64,000 nucleotides of DNA from JAJTHC01 sp044358835 (GTDB lineage Bacteria > Cyanobacteriota > Vampirovibrionia > Vampirovibrionales > JAJTHC01): positions 49,651-113,650 of the forward strand of contig JBIKNF010000005.1 of assembly GCA_044358835.1 (NCBI GenBank). Reading direction: 5' to 3'. The position numbers and the translations under genes are program-made. This document shows, piece by piece, positions 51,003-60,348 of this stretch. Below the pieces are notes generated by a model. The model was not told the DNA's origin. It did no database searches and saw nothing but the letters and a program-made list of their open reading frames with translations. The stretch's first letter is position 1. Every line of letters begins with the position of its first letter.

Positions 51003-51857
51003 CATCAGCACTTCTCGCACGGCTTTGGCCGCCACCACATTTGACACGCCTGAATGGTCGTAATGCGGAGACAGCTCCACCACATCCGCCCCCACAAAGT
51101 GCAAGCCCTTGAAGTTCTGCAACCATGTTTGCACCTCACGAAAGGTCAGCCCACCCGGTTCGGGCGTGCCTGTGCCCGGTAAAATGGACGGGTCCAGCCC
51201 GTCTAAGTCAAAGGTCACAAACACGGGACGCCCTTCCAACTTCGCCCGAGCCACCTGCATCGCTTCCGCCGTCGGTTCCATAAACACCGTGTTGTATTGA
51301 CGCATGAACTCCCATTCTTCACGGGTGCCAGAACGAATGCCAATCTGCACGAAGTGGTTGGGATCGACGAGTTCCACGCATCGGCGTAAGACGGTGGCGT
51401 GAGACAAGGCTTCGCCCATGTAGTCTTCACGCAAGTCGGCGTGGGCATCGATGTGTAGAATGGCAAGGTTGGGGTATCGCTTGACGTAGGCTTCAAAGGC
51501 GGGGTAGGTCACCAAATGTTCCCCGCCAATGCCAAACCACTTTTTGCCCGCGCTTAGCACGTCTTCACAAGCGGTGGCAATGGCGTCTAAAGCCCTTTCG
51601 CGATTGCCAAAGGGCAGTTCTAAATCGCCATAATCGTAGTAGGTGACGTCTTCGCCCAATTCCCGATGCCACAGGGGGCTGTAGGTTTCAATGCCCCAGC
51701 TGGCGTCTCGAATGGCGGCGGGGCCGAAGCGAGTACCGGGGCGGTAGCTACAGGTGCCGTCGTAGGGCAAGCCAACCAAGGCCCAGTCGGCGTCGGCGAG
51801 GGTGTCGGTGCTCCCCATCCAGCGGGGGAGGCCTTGGGGGGATTCTAGATTTGCCAT
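50982..51857 (-). CDS. speB: agmatinase/ureohydrolase
   Basis: 291 residues from the ATG at 51857 (AAAGGAT upstream); earlier in-frame starts add an atypical Arg/Pro-rich stretch. Mn-binding motifs of the ureohydrolase family are intact: GGEHLVTYP, HIDAHADLR and TFDLDGLDP, with EPGGLTF after them. Converts agmatine to putrescine and urea. Agmatinase is favoured over arginase or formiminoglutamase by the overall pattern, but substrate is not certain. Confidence 0.88.
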   Translation of the reverse strand: MANLESPQGLPRWMGSTDTLADADWALVGLPYDGTCSYRPGTRFGPAAIRDASWGIETYSPLWHRELGEDVTYYDYGDLELPFGNRERALDAIATACEDVLSAGKKWFGIGGEHLVTYPAFEAYVKRYPNLAILHIDAHADLREDYMGEALSHATVLRRCVELVDPNHFVQIGIRSGTREEWEFMRQYNTVFMEPTAEAMQVARAKLEGRPVFVTFDLDGLDPSILPGTGTPEPGGLTFREVQTWLQNFKGLHFVGADVVELSPHYDHSGVSNVVAAKAVREVLMLLSTSV

Positions 51858-52023
51858 GGGGATGTATCCTTTTTTTGGGTGGGGGGTTTGACCTATTTTA
51901 GCATGAACATTCATGGGGATGCGGGGGCATCGCTTTTTTGGGGGATCGGGACACAACCAGCCCTTCTTACTCCTTGCCCTCCAAGGGAATCGAGTAAGCC
52001 GTTTTATAAACGGTTGCAACCAC

Positions 52024-52488
52024 CTACGCCTTTAAGGTGCTCAACATCCCAACACGACGTTCGTGACGATCCCCTTCAAAACGCGCATTCAACCACGCCT
52101 GAGTAATCACCGTGCCATAGGCGCCTGAAACAAAGCGCCCGCCCATGCACAGCACGTTTGAATCATTGTGTTCACGGCTTAATTGCGCCAAGTACGCGTC
52201 ATGCGCATGCACCGCCCGCACCCAAGGGAAGCGATTGGCGGCAATGGCCACCCCCACGCCTGAACCGCAGGTAATAATCCCTTTTGCAATGCCAGAAGAT
52301 TGCATCAAGCGAGCGACTTCTTCGGCAATAGAAGGGTAGTCCACCCGATCGCTTTCGCTGAAGCAGCCTACATCTTGAACATCATACCCCTGTTGAAGCA
52401 AGTATTGTGCCACAACAGATTTTAGGGCAAAGCCGGCATGATCGCAACCAAGCACGATGCGTTTGTTTTGCGCTGTTTCAATCGCCAT
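52024..52488 (-). CDS. rpiB: ribose-5-phosphate isomerase B
   Basis: 154 residues. GCDHAGFALK at the start, CGSGVGVAIAANRFPWVRA with the catalytic Cys, and REHNDSNVLCMGGR are the RpiB signatures. Interconverts ribose 5-phosphate and ribulose 5-phosphate. AGGA lies 9 bases before the ATG. The 167-bp gap to speB shows nothing certain. Confidence 0.95.
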   Translation of the reverse strand: MAIETAQNKRIVLGCDHAGFALKSVVAQYLLQQGYDVQDVGCFSESDRVDYPSIAEEVARLMQSSGIAKGIITCGSGVGVAIAANRFPWVRAVHAHDAYLAQLSREHNDSNVLCMGGRFVSGAYGTVITQAWLNARFEGDRHERRVGMLSTLKA

Positions 52489-52533
52489 AGCGGGTCATCC
52501 TGTCTTTTGCTTCACGCCATTAACAAGCTCGCT

Positions 52534-52929
52534 TTAGTTGTCATGATGCTTGTGATCATGGTGACAATCGACCCCGTGTACGTGGTCGTCACACAAACCC
52601 AACTGTTCATGTAAATCCACTTCAAAATCCATGCCTTCAAGCGCTTCTATGACTTTATTGAACTCGTCTTCATTTTCAATGGATTCATACACGCGATCCG
52701 AACCTTCTAAGGTCACTTTCATCACCACAAACTCTTCTTCATACCCTTCTTCAGATTCTGGGGCTTCTAAAGAATTGCCTTGGTAAACCAATAAGGCATA
52801 CAGGCTTCCGTCGATTTCAAACTCTTCAACGGGTTCAAAATAATGGATGTTGCCGTCTTCATCGGTGGTTTCAACCACAGCAACTTCACGCAAGTTTTTT
52901 TTGAGTTCGGTGTCATCAAATCCAGTCAT
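52534..52929 (-). CDS. DUF1292 protein with histidine-rich tail
   Basis: 131 residues, strongly acidic. The beta-rich core (about 18-85) with VVETTDEDGNIHYFEPVEEFEIDG and EFVVMKV fits DUF1292. The last 15 residues are unusually His-rich (DDHVHGVDCHHDHKHHDN) and could bind Ni, Zn or Co. Role unknown; it lies 45 bp upstream of rpiB in the same direction. Confidence 0.78.
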   Translation of the reverse strand: MTGFDDTELKKNLREVAVVETTDEDGNIHYFEPVEEFEIDGSLYALLVYQGNSLEAPESEEGYEEEFVVMKVTLEGSDRVYESIENEDEFNKVIEALEGMDFEVDLHEQLGLCDDHVHGVDCHHDHKHHDN

Positions 52930-53125
52930 TTCCAGTGATTCCTTTATTGTGGCGCGGCTTCTAGGGAAGCTTTTTTCAAAGAGTACATCTTATTTAATCA
53001 CAAGGGCAGGGGGACGACAAGCCTTTGTTTTTTCTTTGTGTTTTTTAAAGGTTTGCATTACACTAGGTCTTAATATTTAATTATTTGTTTCTTTACAAGA
53101 AAATAGATAACTTGTTCCCTTTTAA

Positions 53126-53448
53126 GGCTGGTGGTCGTCAGAGACCTTTGCTCCGCCAAAGGTCTCTGACACCTCTAAAGGCGGTTTAAGGGGGGACGGG
53201 GGAGGACGTATTGCGTTTCTCCTCCCCTTCGTCCCCCCTTAAAAATCCCCCCTTCAAGTCGAAAAAGTTGAGAACTTTTTCTCTTGGGAAAGAAAACCGT
53301 TGGTTTCCTCTCCCAGCCTCTCCTTCCTAAAGGTGAAGATTCACTTCGTGAATGAGAAGGTTTTTGTCCCCACCTCGTCGCATCATTCCATTGCACGACG
53401 TCCGCAAAATGTCTAGGAAGCCTCGCATTTAGTGCTTGGACGCCTGCC
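53126..53448 (+). repeat. dispersed hairpin-rich intergenic element, copy 3 (long)
   Basis: Left hairpin AGAGACCTTTG/CAAAGGTCTCT, ACACCTCTAAAGGCGG, purine-rich stem, then about 120 bp not seen in the other copies (53256-53385), then GACGTCCGCAAAATGTCT and TTGGACGCCTGC. Its right end matches copy 1 rather than copies 2 and 4. It fills the gap between the DUF1292 gene and aroC, and aroC must be transcribed from or beyond its right end. Confidence 0.85.
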
Positions 53449-53511
53449 CATCGATTATCTCCATTTTCGCAAAGAAGTTAATTGCAACAAAATAAAAAGG
53501 ATTTAAACACC

Positions 53512-54714
53512 ATGAAATTTCTTACAGCAGGCGAGTCTCACGGGCCCGGTTTAACCATTTTGTTGGACAACGTACCCGCCGGCATTCCTATTTCTTCAGA
53601 CTTAATCAATCAGGATTTACGCCGTCGGCAAGGGGGCTACGGTCGTGGGGGCCGTATGATGATTGAAAAAGACACCGTTCGTTTTTTAGCCGGCGTGCGC
53701 TTTGGCAAAACCACGGGTGCTCCGATTGCGTTATTTATTGAAAATAAAGATCACAAAAACTGGGCCGGCATTATGGATGCGGAAGGGGAGCCCACCGATG
53801 AAAAAGCCTTTATTCGTCCACGCCCTGGGCATGCTGATTTGGCGGGTTTTTACAAGTATGGTTTGACGGATTTGAGAGACGCTTTAGAGCGGGCTTCTGC
53901 GCGAGAAACGGCGGCTCGTGTGGCGGCAGGAGCAGTGGCCAAAGCCTTGTTGAAAGCCGTGGGCATTGATGTATTTAGCTATGTGCATGTGTTGGGGGGC
54001 AAAACCTTCACTACAGCGGAAGGCTTAGATTACACCAAAGACGTCAACGCATTTATGGCCTACGTGGAAGGCAATGACTTGCGTTGTGCCAGTGATGAAG
54101 CGACTCAACAGGCCGTTCGCCAGTACATTGACGAGGTGCGTAAAGCCGGTTCAACCCTAGGGGGAGAAGTGCATTGTGTGGCCACAGGCGTGCCTGCTGG
54201 CTTGGGTAGTTATGTGCAGTGGGATCGCAAGCTCGATGGGCAATTGGCGCAAGCGGTGATGTCGATTCAAGCGGTGAAATCTGTTGCCATTGGGGATGGA
54301 GAGCAAGGCTCATTGGTGGACGGTTCGCTCTTTCATGACGAAATTCGCCTGAATGCGGAAAAACAGGTGGTTCGCCCCACTAATCGTTCAGGGGGTTTAG
54401 AAGGCGGTGTTACTAACGGGCAACCGCTTTTAGTCAAAGCATGGATGAAGCCGATTGCCACCTTAATCAAGCCCTTAATGAGCGTCAACCTAGAAACCCA
54501 GCAAGAAGAAACGGCTCACTTTGAACGCAGTGATGTAACAGCTGTACCCGCGTGTGCAGTGGTGGTGGAAGCCATGACGGCGTTGATGCTTGCCAAAGCC
54601 TTGACCGAAAAGTTTGGGATGGATCACTTGGGTGACATTCAAGCCAGTCTGGCGCAGTATCAAGCGCGTTTAAGCCCCGCGCCTGAAGGGGAGTCTTCGG
54701 CCTTTTCTAACTGA
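53512..54714 (+). CDS. aroC: chorismate synthase
   Basis: 400 residues from the ATG at 53512 (an upstream TTG is less likely). Last step of the shikimate pathway, FMNH2-dependent. Signatures: GESHGPGL at the start, RRQGGYGRGGRM, RPGHADLAG, and the C-terminal RSGGLEGGVTNGQPL. AAAAGG lies 10 bases upstream. Confidence 0.97.
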   Translation: MKFLTAGESHGPGLTILLDNVPAGIPISSDLINQDLRRRQGGYGRGGRMMIEKDTVRFLAGVRFGKTTGAPIALFIENKDHKNWAGIMDAEGEPTDEKAFIRPRPGHADLAGFYKYGLTDLRDALERASARETAARVAAGAVAKALLKAVGIDVFSYVHVLGGKTFTTAEGLDYTKDVNAFMAYVEGNDLRCASDEATQQAVRQYIDEVRKAGSTLGGEVHCVATGVPAGLGSYVQWDRKLDGQLAQAVMSIQAVKSVAIGDGEQGSLVDGSLFHDEIRLNAEKQVVRPTNRSGGLEGGVTNGQPLLVKAWMKPIATLIKPLMSVNLETQQEETAHFERSDVTAVPACAVVVEAMTALMLAKALTEKFGMDHLGDIQASLAQYQARLSPAPEGESSAFSN

Positions 54715-54743
54715 TAGACAAGTGGGTTCTTTAATGCTATACT
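54715..54743 (+). promoter_or_regulatory. promoter of the 54.8-kb gene
   Basis: TAGACA (54715-54720), 17-bp spacer, TATACT (54738-54743) with the extended TG. It begins at the base after the aroC stop codon. Confidence 0.7.
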
Positions 54744-54789
54744 TAGTGAGGTAATTTACATCGCGTGCGTTGCTCAAGGTATTTTGGCC

Positions 54790-55485
54790 ATGTCTTTTCT
54801 CCCTGCTCCTCTCAATTTACCCCCCATTCAATGGGGTGCTACCTTGCACCCCTACCCCGCGCGTCATCAGCCCGTTCAGGCGTTGCCTTCCACCACAGCC
54901 CCTTCCAAAACACCAGGTTTGTACAACCGAATTAAAAGCGCACGGCAAGCAGGGGTGTTCATAACCTACGTGTTTATGGCCCCTACACGAGGGAAAATGA
55001 GCAAATGTTCCATTTACCTTGAACAGGCGTTGCGTCCGATTTTGACTTCGCCGAGTTGTGCCCGATTTTTGGCGGACGCCGGATTTCCTGAAGTCATGCA
55101 AGATCCTCAACTGCTGCACCAAGCCCAACAGCTCTTAGATTTGGCCTGCTTGACCTTGAGCATCAACAATGTACAGCGTCCCACCAATTACCCCACGCCG
55201 TTGTATCGCTTAAGTATTGAAATGAATGCGTACCTCAATGATCGCCCCAATGAAATGCAAGCCTTGGGCATCAATGGCATTTCAAATTACGATGCAGGGC
55301 TGTTTCACCAACTCGCCACTAAGCTGTTGTGGTCTGTTGGGGTGCAAGAAACCTACTTAAGCATTCAAGAACAAGAAACGTTGTTGCGCATGTTGATTGA
55401 TACGGCTCAAGCGTCTTTACGCATGGCGGTGTGGCAAAAAAAAGCCAGCACGATTAGAAGCAATTACACCCCCCCTAACTATTAA
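54790..55485 (+). CDS. hypothetical protein with proline-rich N-terminus
   Basis: 231 residues, unrecognised. Residues 1-50 are rich in Pro, Ala and aromatic residues (MSFLPAPLNLPPIQWG); residues 50-231 are helical and soluble, with two or three Cys. Same general design as the genes at 24788, 48866-50496 and 57530, but GC content here is normal. It has its own promoter. Another TTG lies two codons upstream of the chosen ATG. Confidence 0.55.
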   Translation: MSFLPAPLNLPPIQWGATLHPYPARHQPVQALPSTTAPSKTPGLYNRIKSARQAGVFITYVFMAPTRGKMSKCSIYLEQALRPILTSPSCARFLADAGFPEVMQDPQLLHQAQQLLDLACLTLSINNVQRPTNYPTPLYRLSIEMNAYLNDRPNEMQALGINGISNYDAGLFHQLATKLLWSVGVQETYLSIQEQETLLRMLIDTAQASLRMAVWQKKASTIRSNYTPPNY

Positions 55486-55603
55486 AACGGCTTTATAAAG
55501 CGTCCTGTTCAACCCCGTGCGTAAAAAAGTCACTGGTCATTTTTTTTTTAGCAGAGATAATAAAGGGAGTATTGTTTGTGCGTTTAACGCGGGAGTCCCC
55601 ATC

Positions 55604-56188
55604 ATGCCACTTACCCAGCTCCTTCAAGCCCAACCGCTCCCTCGCCCTATTTTAGACAAAGCCACCTTGCGTCTGGCTACTTCGGCGGATGATGCTGAAA
55701 TTGAAGCCATTATTATTAATACCTTGGCGGAATTCGATTACACGGAAGACTGCCCCGCCAATGACCCTGAAGTGGTGGCGATGTCCGCCTACATAAGCCA
55801 AACGCCTGACGCGCGTTACTATGTGATTGAAGACCACGCCACGGGTAAACTCGTGGGGTGCGGAGGCTTTGAACCTTTAAAAGGCAATGAAAGCAACGAA
55901 AAAATTGCCGAACTGATCAAATTTTATGTTGTGCCTGAGTTTAGAGATCAAGGCTTGGGTGGGCAACTCTTGATTCAATCCCTCGTAGATGCCAAAGCGT
56001 TAGGCTATGACTCACTTTATTATGAAGTGACCCCTCGCTTATTTTCAAAAAGCCTGTTTCAACGTCTGGGCTTTTATTTCGTGCCAGACAAACTGGGAAA
56101 TAACGGGCATTTTCACCCTGAAATTAACATCTTTGTGTTGCGCCCCCTTGCAGGTGAGCTCAGCATGACGGTAAAAGAATCCACGTAA
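55604..56188 (+). CDS. GNAT family N-acetyltransferase
   Basis: 194 residues from the ATG at 55604 (GGGAG upstream); the frame is open 29 codons further but without a ribosome site. The acetyl-CoA-binding motif A is clear, FYVVPEFRDQGLGGQLLIQSLVDAKALG, preceded by KLVGCGGFEPL and followed by LYYEVTPRLFSKSLFQRLGF. Substrate unknown. The aminotransferase gene begins 26 bp downstream and is probably cotranscribed. Confidence 0.85.
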   Translation: MPLTQLLQAQPLPRPILDKATLRLATSADDAEIEAIIINTLAEFDYTEDCPANDPEVVAMSAYISQTPDARYYVIEDHATGKLVGCGGFEPLKGNESNEKIAELIKFYVVPEFRDQGLGGQLLIQSLVDAKALGYDSLYYEVTPRLFSKSLFQRLGFYFVPDKLGNNGHFHPEINIFVLRPLAGELSMTVKEST

Positions 56189-56213
56189 ATAGCCAATAAA
56201 GGAAGCTTGCTCC

Positions 56214-57389
56214 ATGACCACGACCTACCCTTTTTTGATGATCCCCGGCCCAACGCCCTTGCCTGATGCCGTGCGTGAAGTGATGAGTCGTCCTGCGGTG
56301 GGGCATCGTTCGCCTGAATTTAAGCAGATCATGCAACGGGTGCTTCCCAACTTGCAACGCGTGTTTCAAACGAAACACCCCGTCATTCTATACACCGCCA
56401 GTGCCACAGGCGCGATTGAAGCCGCGTTAAGCAATACGCTTAATGTGGGTGAAACTCTGCTGGTGTTGAGTTGTGGTGTTTTTTCAAGTCGCTGGGCGGA
56501 TATGGCAAAAAGCTTAGGTATTCAAGTACAAGAACTCAAGGTTGAACAAGGGCAAGTCAATACGGTAGAAGCCTTAGAAACCGCCTTAAACGCCGACACG
56601 CAAAACGTCATTAAGGCGGTTATGTTCGTGCATAGTGAAACATCTACAGGGGCGTTGAATGATGTGCAAGGCTTGACGAACGCCATTCGTCAACACGGAG
56701 CCTTAAGCATTGTAGACACCGTGACAGGCCTAAGCGCCAGCCCCTTTAAAATGGATGAATGGGGCATTGATTTGGCGATTAGCGGCAGTCAAAAAGGCTT
56801 TATGATGCAACCCGGTTTGTCTTTCTTGGCGGTGGGAGAACGGGCCTTGGCTCGCCACCAAAACGACGTGAAGCATCCGGCGTTTTACTTTAATTTTACG
56901 CGTAATTTAAAGGCTCAAGCGGAAGATACCACGGCGTACACACCCGCCACGCACCTGATTATGGCCTTAGATGTCAGCTTGCAAATGATGCTAGAAGAAG
57001 GCCTCGATGCCATGAACGATCGGCACTTGCTGTTGCGTAACATGGTGCGTGCCGGCGTTAGAGCTTTAGGACTTTCAACTTTGGTGGAAGAAGATGCCAA
57101 TGCCAGTCATGCAGTCACAGCGGTGTTGCCTCCTGCTGGCATAGATGCTCCTCTGGTTCGTAAGGTCTTAAAAGATCGCTTTGGCATTACAGTGGCGGAC
57201 GGTCAAGCCAGCTTAAAAGGCAAAATATTCCGCATTGGGCACTTGGGCTTTGTGGGTGAACGAGACGTGTACATGGTGCTGGCGTGCCTAGAACAAGCGT
57301 TGTTTGCACTGGGTTACCCTGTTGAACTAGGCCGAGGCGTTCAAGCCGCGCAAGAAGTGGCCGCCCCGAAAAAGGCGTGCCCTGCCTAG
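56214..57389 (+). CDS. class V aminotransferase, alanine/serine-glyoxylate type
   Basis: 391 residues, fold type I PLP enzyme. MIPGPTPLPDAVREVMSRPAVGHRSPEF at the start, TASATGAIEAAL (phosphate binding), HSETSTGALND, VDTVTGLSASPF and SGSQKGFM with the PLP Lys. This branch includes alanine-glyoxylate and serine-glyoxylate aminotransferases and is widespread in cyanobacteria, where it can also serve serine synthesis. Which reaction is used here cannot be read from sequence. Confidence 0.88.
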   Translation: MTTTYPFLMIPGPTPLPDAVREVMSRPAVGHRSPEFKQIMQRVLPNLQRVFQTKHPVILYTASATGAIEAALSNTLNVGETLLVLSCGVFSSRWADMAKSLGIQVQELKVEQGQVNTVEALETALNADTQNVIKAVMFVHSETSTGALNDVQGLTNAIRQHGALSIVDTVTGLSASPFKMDEWGIDLAISGSQKGFMMQPGLSFLAVGERALARHQNDVKHPAFYFNFTRNLKAQAEDTTAYTPATHLIMALDVSLQMMLEEGLDAMNDRHLLLRNMVRAGVRALGLSTLVEEDANASHAVTAVLPPAGIDAPLVRKVLKDRFGITVADGQASLKGKIFRIGHLGFVGERDVYMVLACLEQALFALGYPVELGRGVQAAQEVAAPKKACPA

Positions 57390-57529
57390 GCTGTTGTAAC
57401 GTTTTGTTGCAAAACAAGGTTGAGCTATAGGGCGTGGGTTTCTTAGGCCTATAATTAGTGGGTATAAATCTCTCTAAAGTCTTTGCTGGCTGATTTATCG
57501 TGAACCTATTAAATTTCAGGAGCTTTTCG

Positions 57530-58006
57530 ATGCAAGTTAGTTACTTTAAAAACAATACTTACTTTACCCACCCCCTTAAGGATGTTGCGGTTGGGGCGAC
57601 TCGTCTTGCTTCACCTTCCAGCACTCAACGTGTGGGGAATAGCCCTGAAGTCGTTGCTAGAACGACGGCTCGCAACCTATTGGCTTTATTACGGAAAACT
57701 TTGTATAAAAGGAATGCTTCAGGTCCAGCTAAAGCTATTAGACCAATCATTACAAAAAGAACTTTGGACAAATTGCGGACATTGATATACGCAAGTTCAG
57801 GTATACTATCTGATTTAGAAGCAGAATTCATAAAATTTTTACTGAAATTATCTCCCCAAGAACATAGAGAAGAATATGTTTATTTACTTAATGGTCTAAG
57901 ACGTTTGAACGCAATTATACTAGGTAATATTGAGAAAGGGGACGATTTTACAGACCCCCTAGTCACCGAACTTAGAGAGTTTATTAAGCAAAAAGAAGTT
58001 GAGTAG
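57530..58006 (+). CDS. hypothetical protein, low-complexity N-terminus and AT-rich helical C-terminus
   Basis: 158 residues from the ATG at 57530 (CAGGAG 8 bases upstream). Residues 1-45 are Ser/Thr/aromatic-rich (MQVSYFKNNTYFTHPLKD); after about residue 48 the DNA becomes AT-rich and the protein basic and helical. Architecture resembles the modular paralogues at 48866-51002, without clear sequence identity. A TATAAT box lies about 75 bp upstream. Confidence 0.55.
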   Translation: MQVSYFKNNTYFTHPLKDVAVGATRLASPSSTQRVGNSPEVVARTTARNLLALLRKTLYKRNASGPAKAIRPIITKRTLDKLRTLIYASSGILSDLEAEFIKFLLKLSPQEHREEYVYLLNGLRRLNAIILGNIEKGDDFTDPLVTELREFIKQKEVE

Positions 58007-58107
58007 ACAATAGATTCACTATGGTCTTATTCTTTGAAAACCTGTTCAATGGTTTTGATTCTTAATGGACTTAAGAACATATACCTCTTTTTGAAGCTAA
58101 CCTCTGG

Positions 58108-58851
58108 CTACTGTTCGTGTAAGAATCCGCCGGAACAGACCATTTCCACCGTCTTCATCAAAAAGGCTCGCCCTGCGGATGCTTGATCGATGTATTCTTC
58201 TTCCCCCCCCAAGTGAGGAATGCGAATAATCGCCGGTTCTAAAGGGTCTGCAGGAATGTACAGGCTGGCGAGTTCAAAGGACAGTAAATCGGCAAAATCA
58301 AAGGTTTCATAGCTGTGGGCGAGATCGTGAAAATCCCCCCGAATCGCTAAAATCCGCCCTGTAAACAAGGGTTCCTTCCCCCCACGTGCAATCGCCAAAG
58401 GCTTATGATTGCCTCGGCTGGTAAAGCTTAAGCAGTGCCACATCACATTCAACACCCCAATGGAACGATCGGGATCCACTTCTGAATAAATGCGATGCGT
58501 TTCCATGTCTCGACTTTTAAAGTTGGATTTAAAGGCACCGCAAACGACGTCCAAATCATCGAGCAGGTCGCTGAAAATGCCTTTGGTATTGCCAACCGCT
58601 TGCTCATGCAACGACGCTTGATGCGTCATATGCCCCGCCAATAAGCCGACTCGCTTGCTTAGCTGTTGAGCCATTTTTTCTTCAGGACTCAATTCAGGAA
58701 CCGTAGGTTTTTTAGGCATTTGAGGCATTTGAATGCCCCCTGTTGGGGGCAAAGCTTCAGGGATTCGTTCGCCTTGGGTGGGCAGTAATATCGTGGAACG
58801 ACGCTTGGCGTGAGCGTTTGAAGAAGAAGGGGTGGAATGATCGTCGGGCAA
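58108..58851 (-). CDS. hypothetical protein
   Basis: 247 residues with a TTG start preceded by GGAG at 8 bases. Residues 1-60 are polar and Pro-rich (QMPQMPKKPTVPELSPEEK); the rest is mixed alpha/beta without known motifs. One stretch, ILAIRGDFHDLAHSYETFDFADLL, looks like a folded-domain core. I do not recognise the family. Confidence 0.5.
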   Translation of the reverse strand: MPDDHSTPSSSNAHAKRRSTILLPTQGERIPEALPPTGGIQMPQMPKKPTVPELSPEEKMAQQLSKRVGLLAGHMTHQASLHEQAVGNTKGIFSDLLDDLDVVCGAFKSNFKSRDMETHRIYSEVDPDRSIGVLNVMWHCLSFTSRGNHKPLAIARGGKEPLFTGRILAIRGDFHDLAHSYETFDFADLLSFELASLYIPADPLEPAIIRIPHLGGEEEYIDQASAGRAFLMKTVEMVCSGGFLHEQ

Positions 58852-59210
58852 GGTAAAGACTCCGTGACAGGGTTGTAAACAAACGAAAGACGTGAGCGTT
58901 TATTGAAACGGTTCAACAACACGTTTAAGTATAGGGGGGGATCGTTTATCATTACAAGCGATTAAATAAAAGGCGCTATCCTCATTCGCTTTTAAGCCAC
59001 CATAAAGCCACAAAGCGATTTTGAATCTCTCAAAGTCTAGTATACCATTTTATTAAAAAGCGAGCACCCTTTTTTTTGAGACCCGGGCAATCTACACCAA
59101 AGGGATGATTTTTGCCCGTGTGTGTGGGGGGTACTTTCCGCAAGAAGTAAAAACTATGCTATACTGGCTTCAACGTGTTTTGTGTGATGGTTGTGTTGAA
59201 GGATTGCCGA
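58852..59210. other. intergenic region with the M23 peptidase promoter
   Basis: No gene seen. Contains a CGGGCAA/TTGCCCG dyad (about 59084-59135) and an extended -10 box TGCTATACT at 59157-59165, about 46 bp before the peptidase start; the same box precedes the genes at 54790 and, as TGCTATAAT, 62703. Confidence 0.5.
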
Positions 59211-60295
59211 ATGATTCATTCTTTTTTGACGCGTGGGTTTTTAATACGTAGGTTTTTAATACGTGAGTTTTTAATACTTGGCGCGAGCTTGGCCTTGCTT
59301 GCCTTACTCGTACTCATGCCCAAAGGCTACGCAGAATCCGTGAAGCTTTCGGCCATTGTGCCTGAATCTTCAACGCAAGGCTACACCTTTACCGCACTGG
59401 CACCCTTACCCAAGCTCCTGCCGGATGCTTCGGTTTCATCTTCCCTTTCTACAGGAACCCCCTCGCCCGCAGAACCTAAATCTAGTACGTTTCTTGACGT
59501 CAAAAAAAAACCTTAGCCCAAGGGGAGTTCACCTTTTTAACGGTGCATTCCACAGACGTCAATCCGCAAGACTCGCCCCAGTTAAAAATCGCGTGGGGGA
59601 ATCAAACCTTGTGGGCATATGCCTTACCCGCGGTTTATAAAACCCCACGATGGCAAGCCCTCTTGGCCGTGGATCCTCTTTCAGCGGTGGGGGCTCGTGC
59701 GCTAAAGGTGTTTGATGCTTCAAACAAGGTGTTGGCCTCTTGCATGCTTCACATAACGCCCACGGCATTTCAAACGCAGGCCATTCGTGTTTCCAAGCAA
59801 ACGGCAGGTTTGAGTCCTCAAGCGGGCGAAATGGACGCCATTGCAAAGCTCAAGGCCTTAAAAACGCCTAAGCGTTATTGGGATTTACCCTTACGATTTA
59901 ACGCCCCCGTCCCCCAGTGTATGAACTCACCGTTTGGGGTCAAGCGTGTTGTCAATGGTGTGTTTACGGGAAACATTCATAAGGGCATCGATCAAAAATC
60001 GCCTCAAGGGCAAGTGATTAAAGCCCCTGAAGCAGGGAAAGTCCGTATTGCACGGTCGTTTCGCTTGCATGGCGGTACCGTGGGGCTGGATCACGGGCAG
60101 GGGTTGAGCAGTATTTACATTCACCTCAGCCAACTGATGGTGAGGGAAGACGACGTAGTGGTGAAAGGTCAAGCCATTGGCAAGGTGGGTTCAACCGGTT
60201 TTGCCGCAGGCCCCCATTTGCATTGGGGGGTATTTGTGCAAGGCGTTTCGGTGGATCCGCTTCAAATCACGCCGTTTATCAACCCTTGCGGATAA
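59211..60295 (+). CDS. M23 (LytM-type) peptidase with signal peptide, split by a -1 frameshift at A9
   Basis: The first part (59211-59516) has AAGGA 8 bases upstream and encodes an anchor or signal peptide (FLILGASLALLALLVLMP) and a Ser/Pro-rich linker, and stops in TAG just after nine A (59502-59510). The -1 frame is open across the A run and continues, with no stop, as ...KTLAQGEFTFL into the peptidase (to 60295). There the M23 residues are HKGIDQ (His and Asp zinc ligands) and GPHLHWGV (HxH). M23 enzymes cut peptidoglycan crosslinks or activate amidases. The split is either a sequencing error, a recent mutation, or programmed slippage. Confidence 0.75.
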
Positions 60296-60348
60296 TCACG
60301 CAGACAGTGTTTCTTATAATTTCGACAAATAAAAATGTGATGCTTAAA

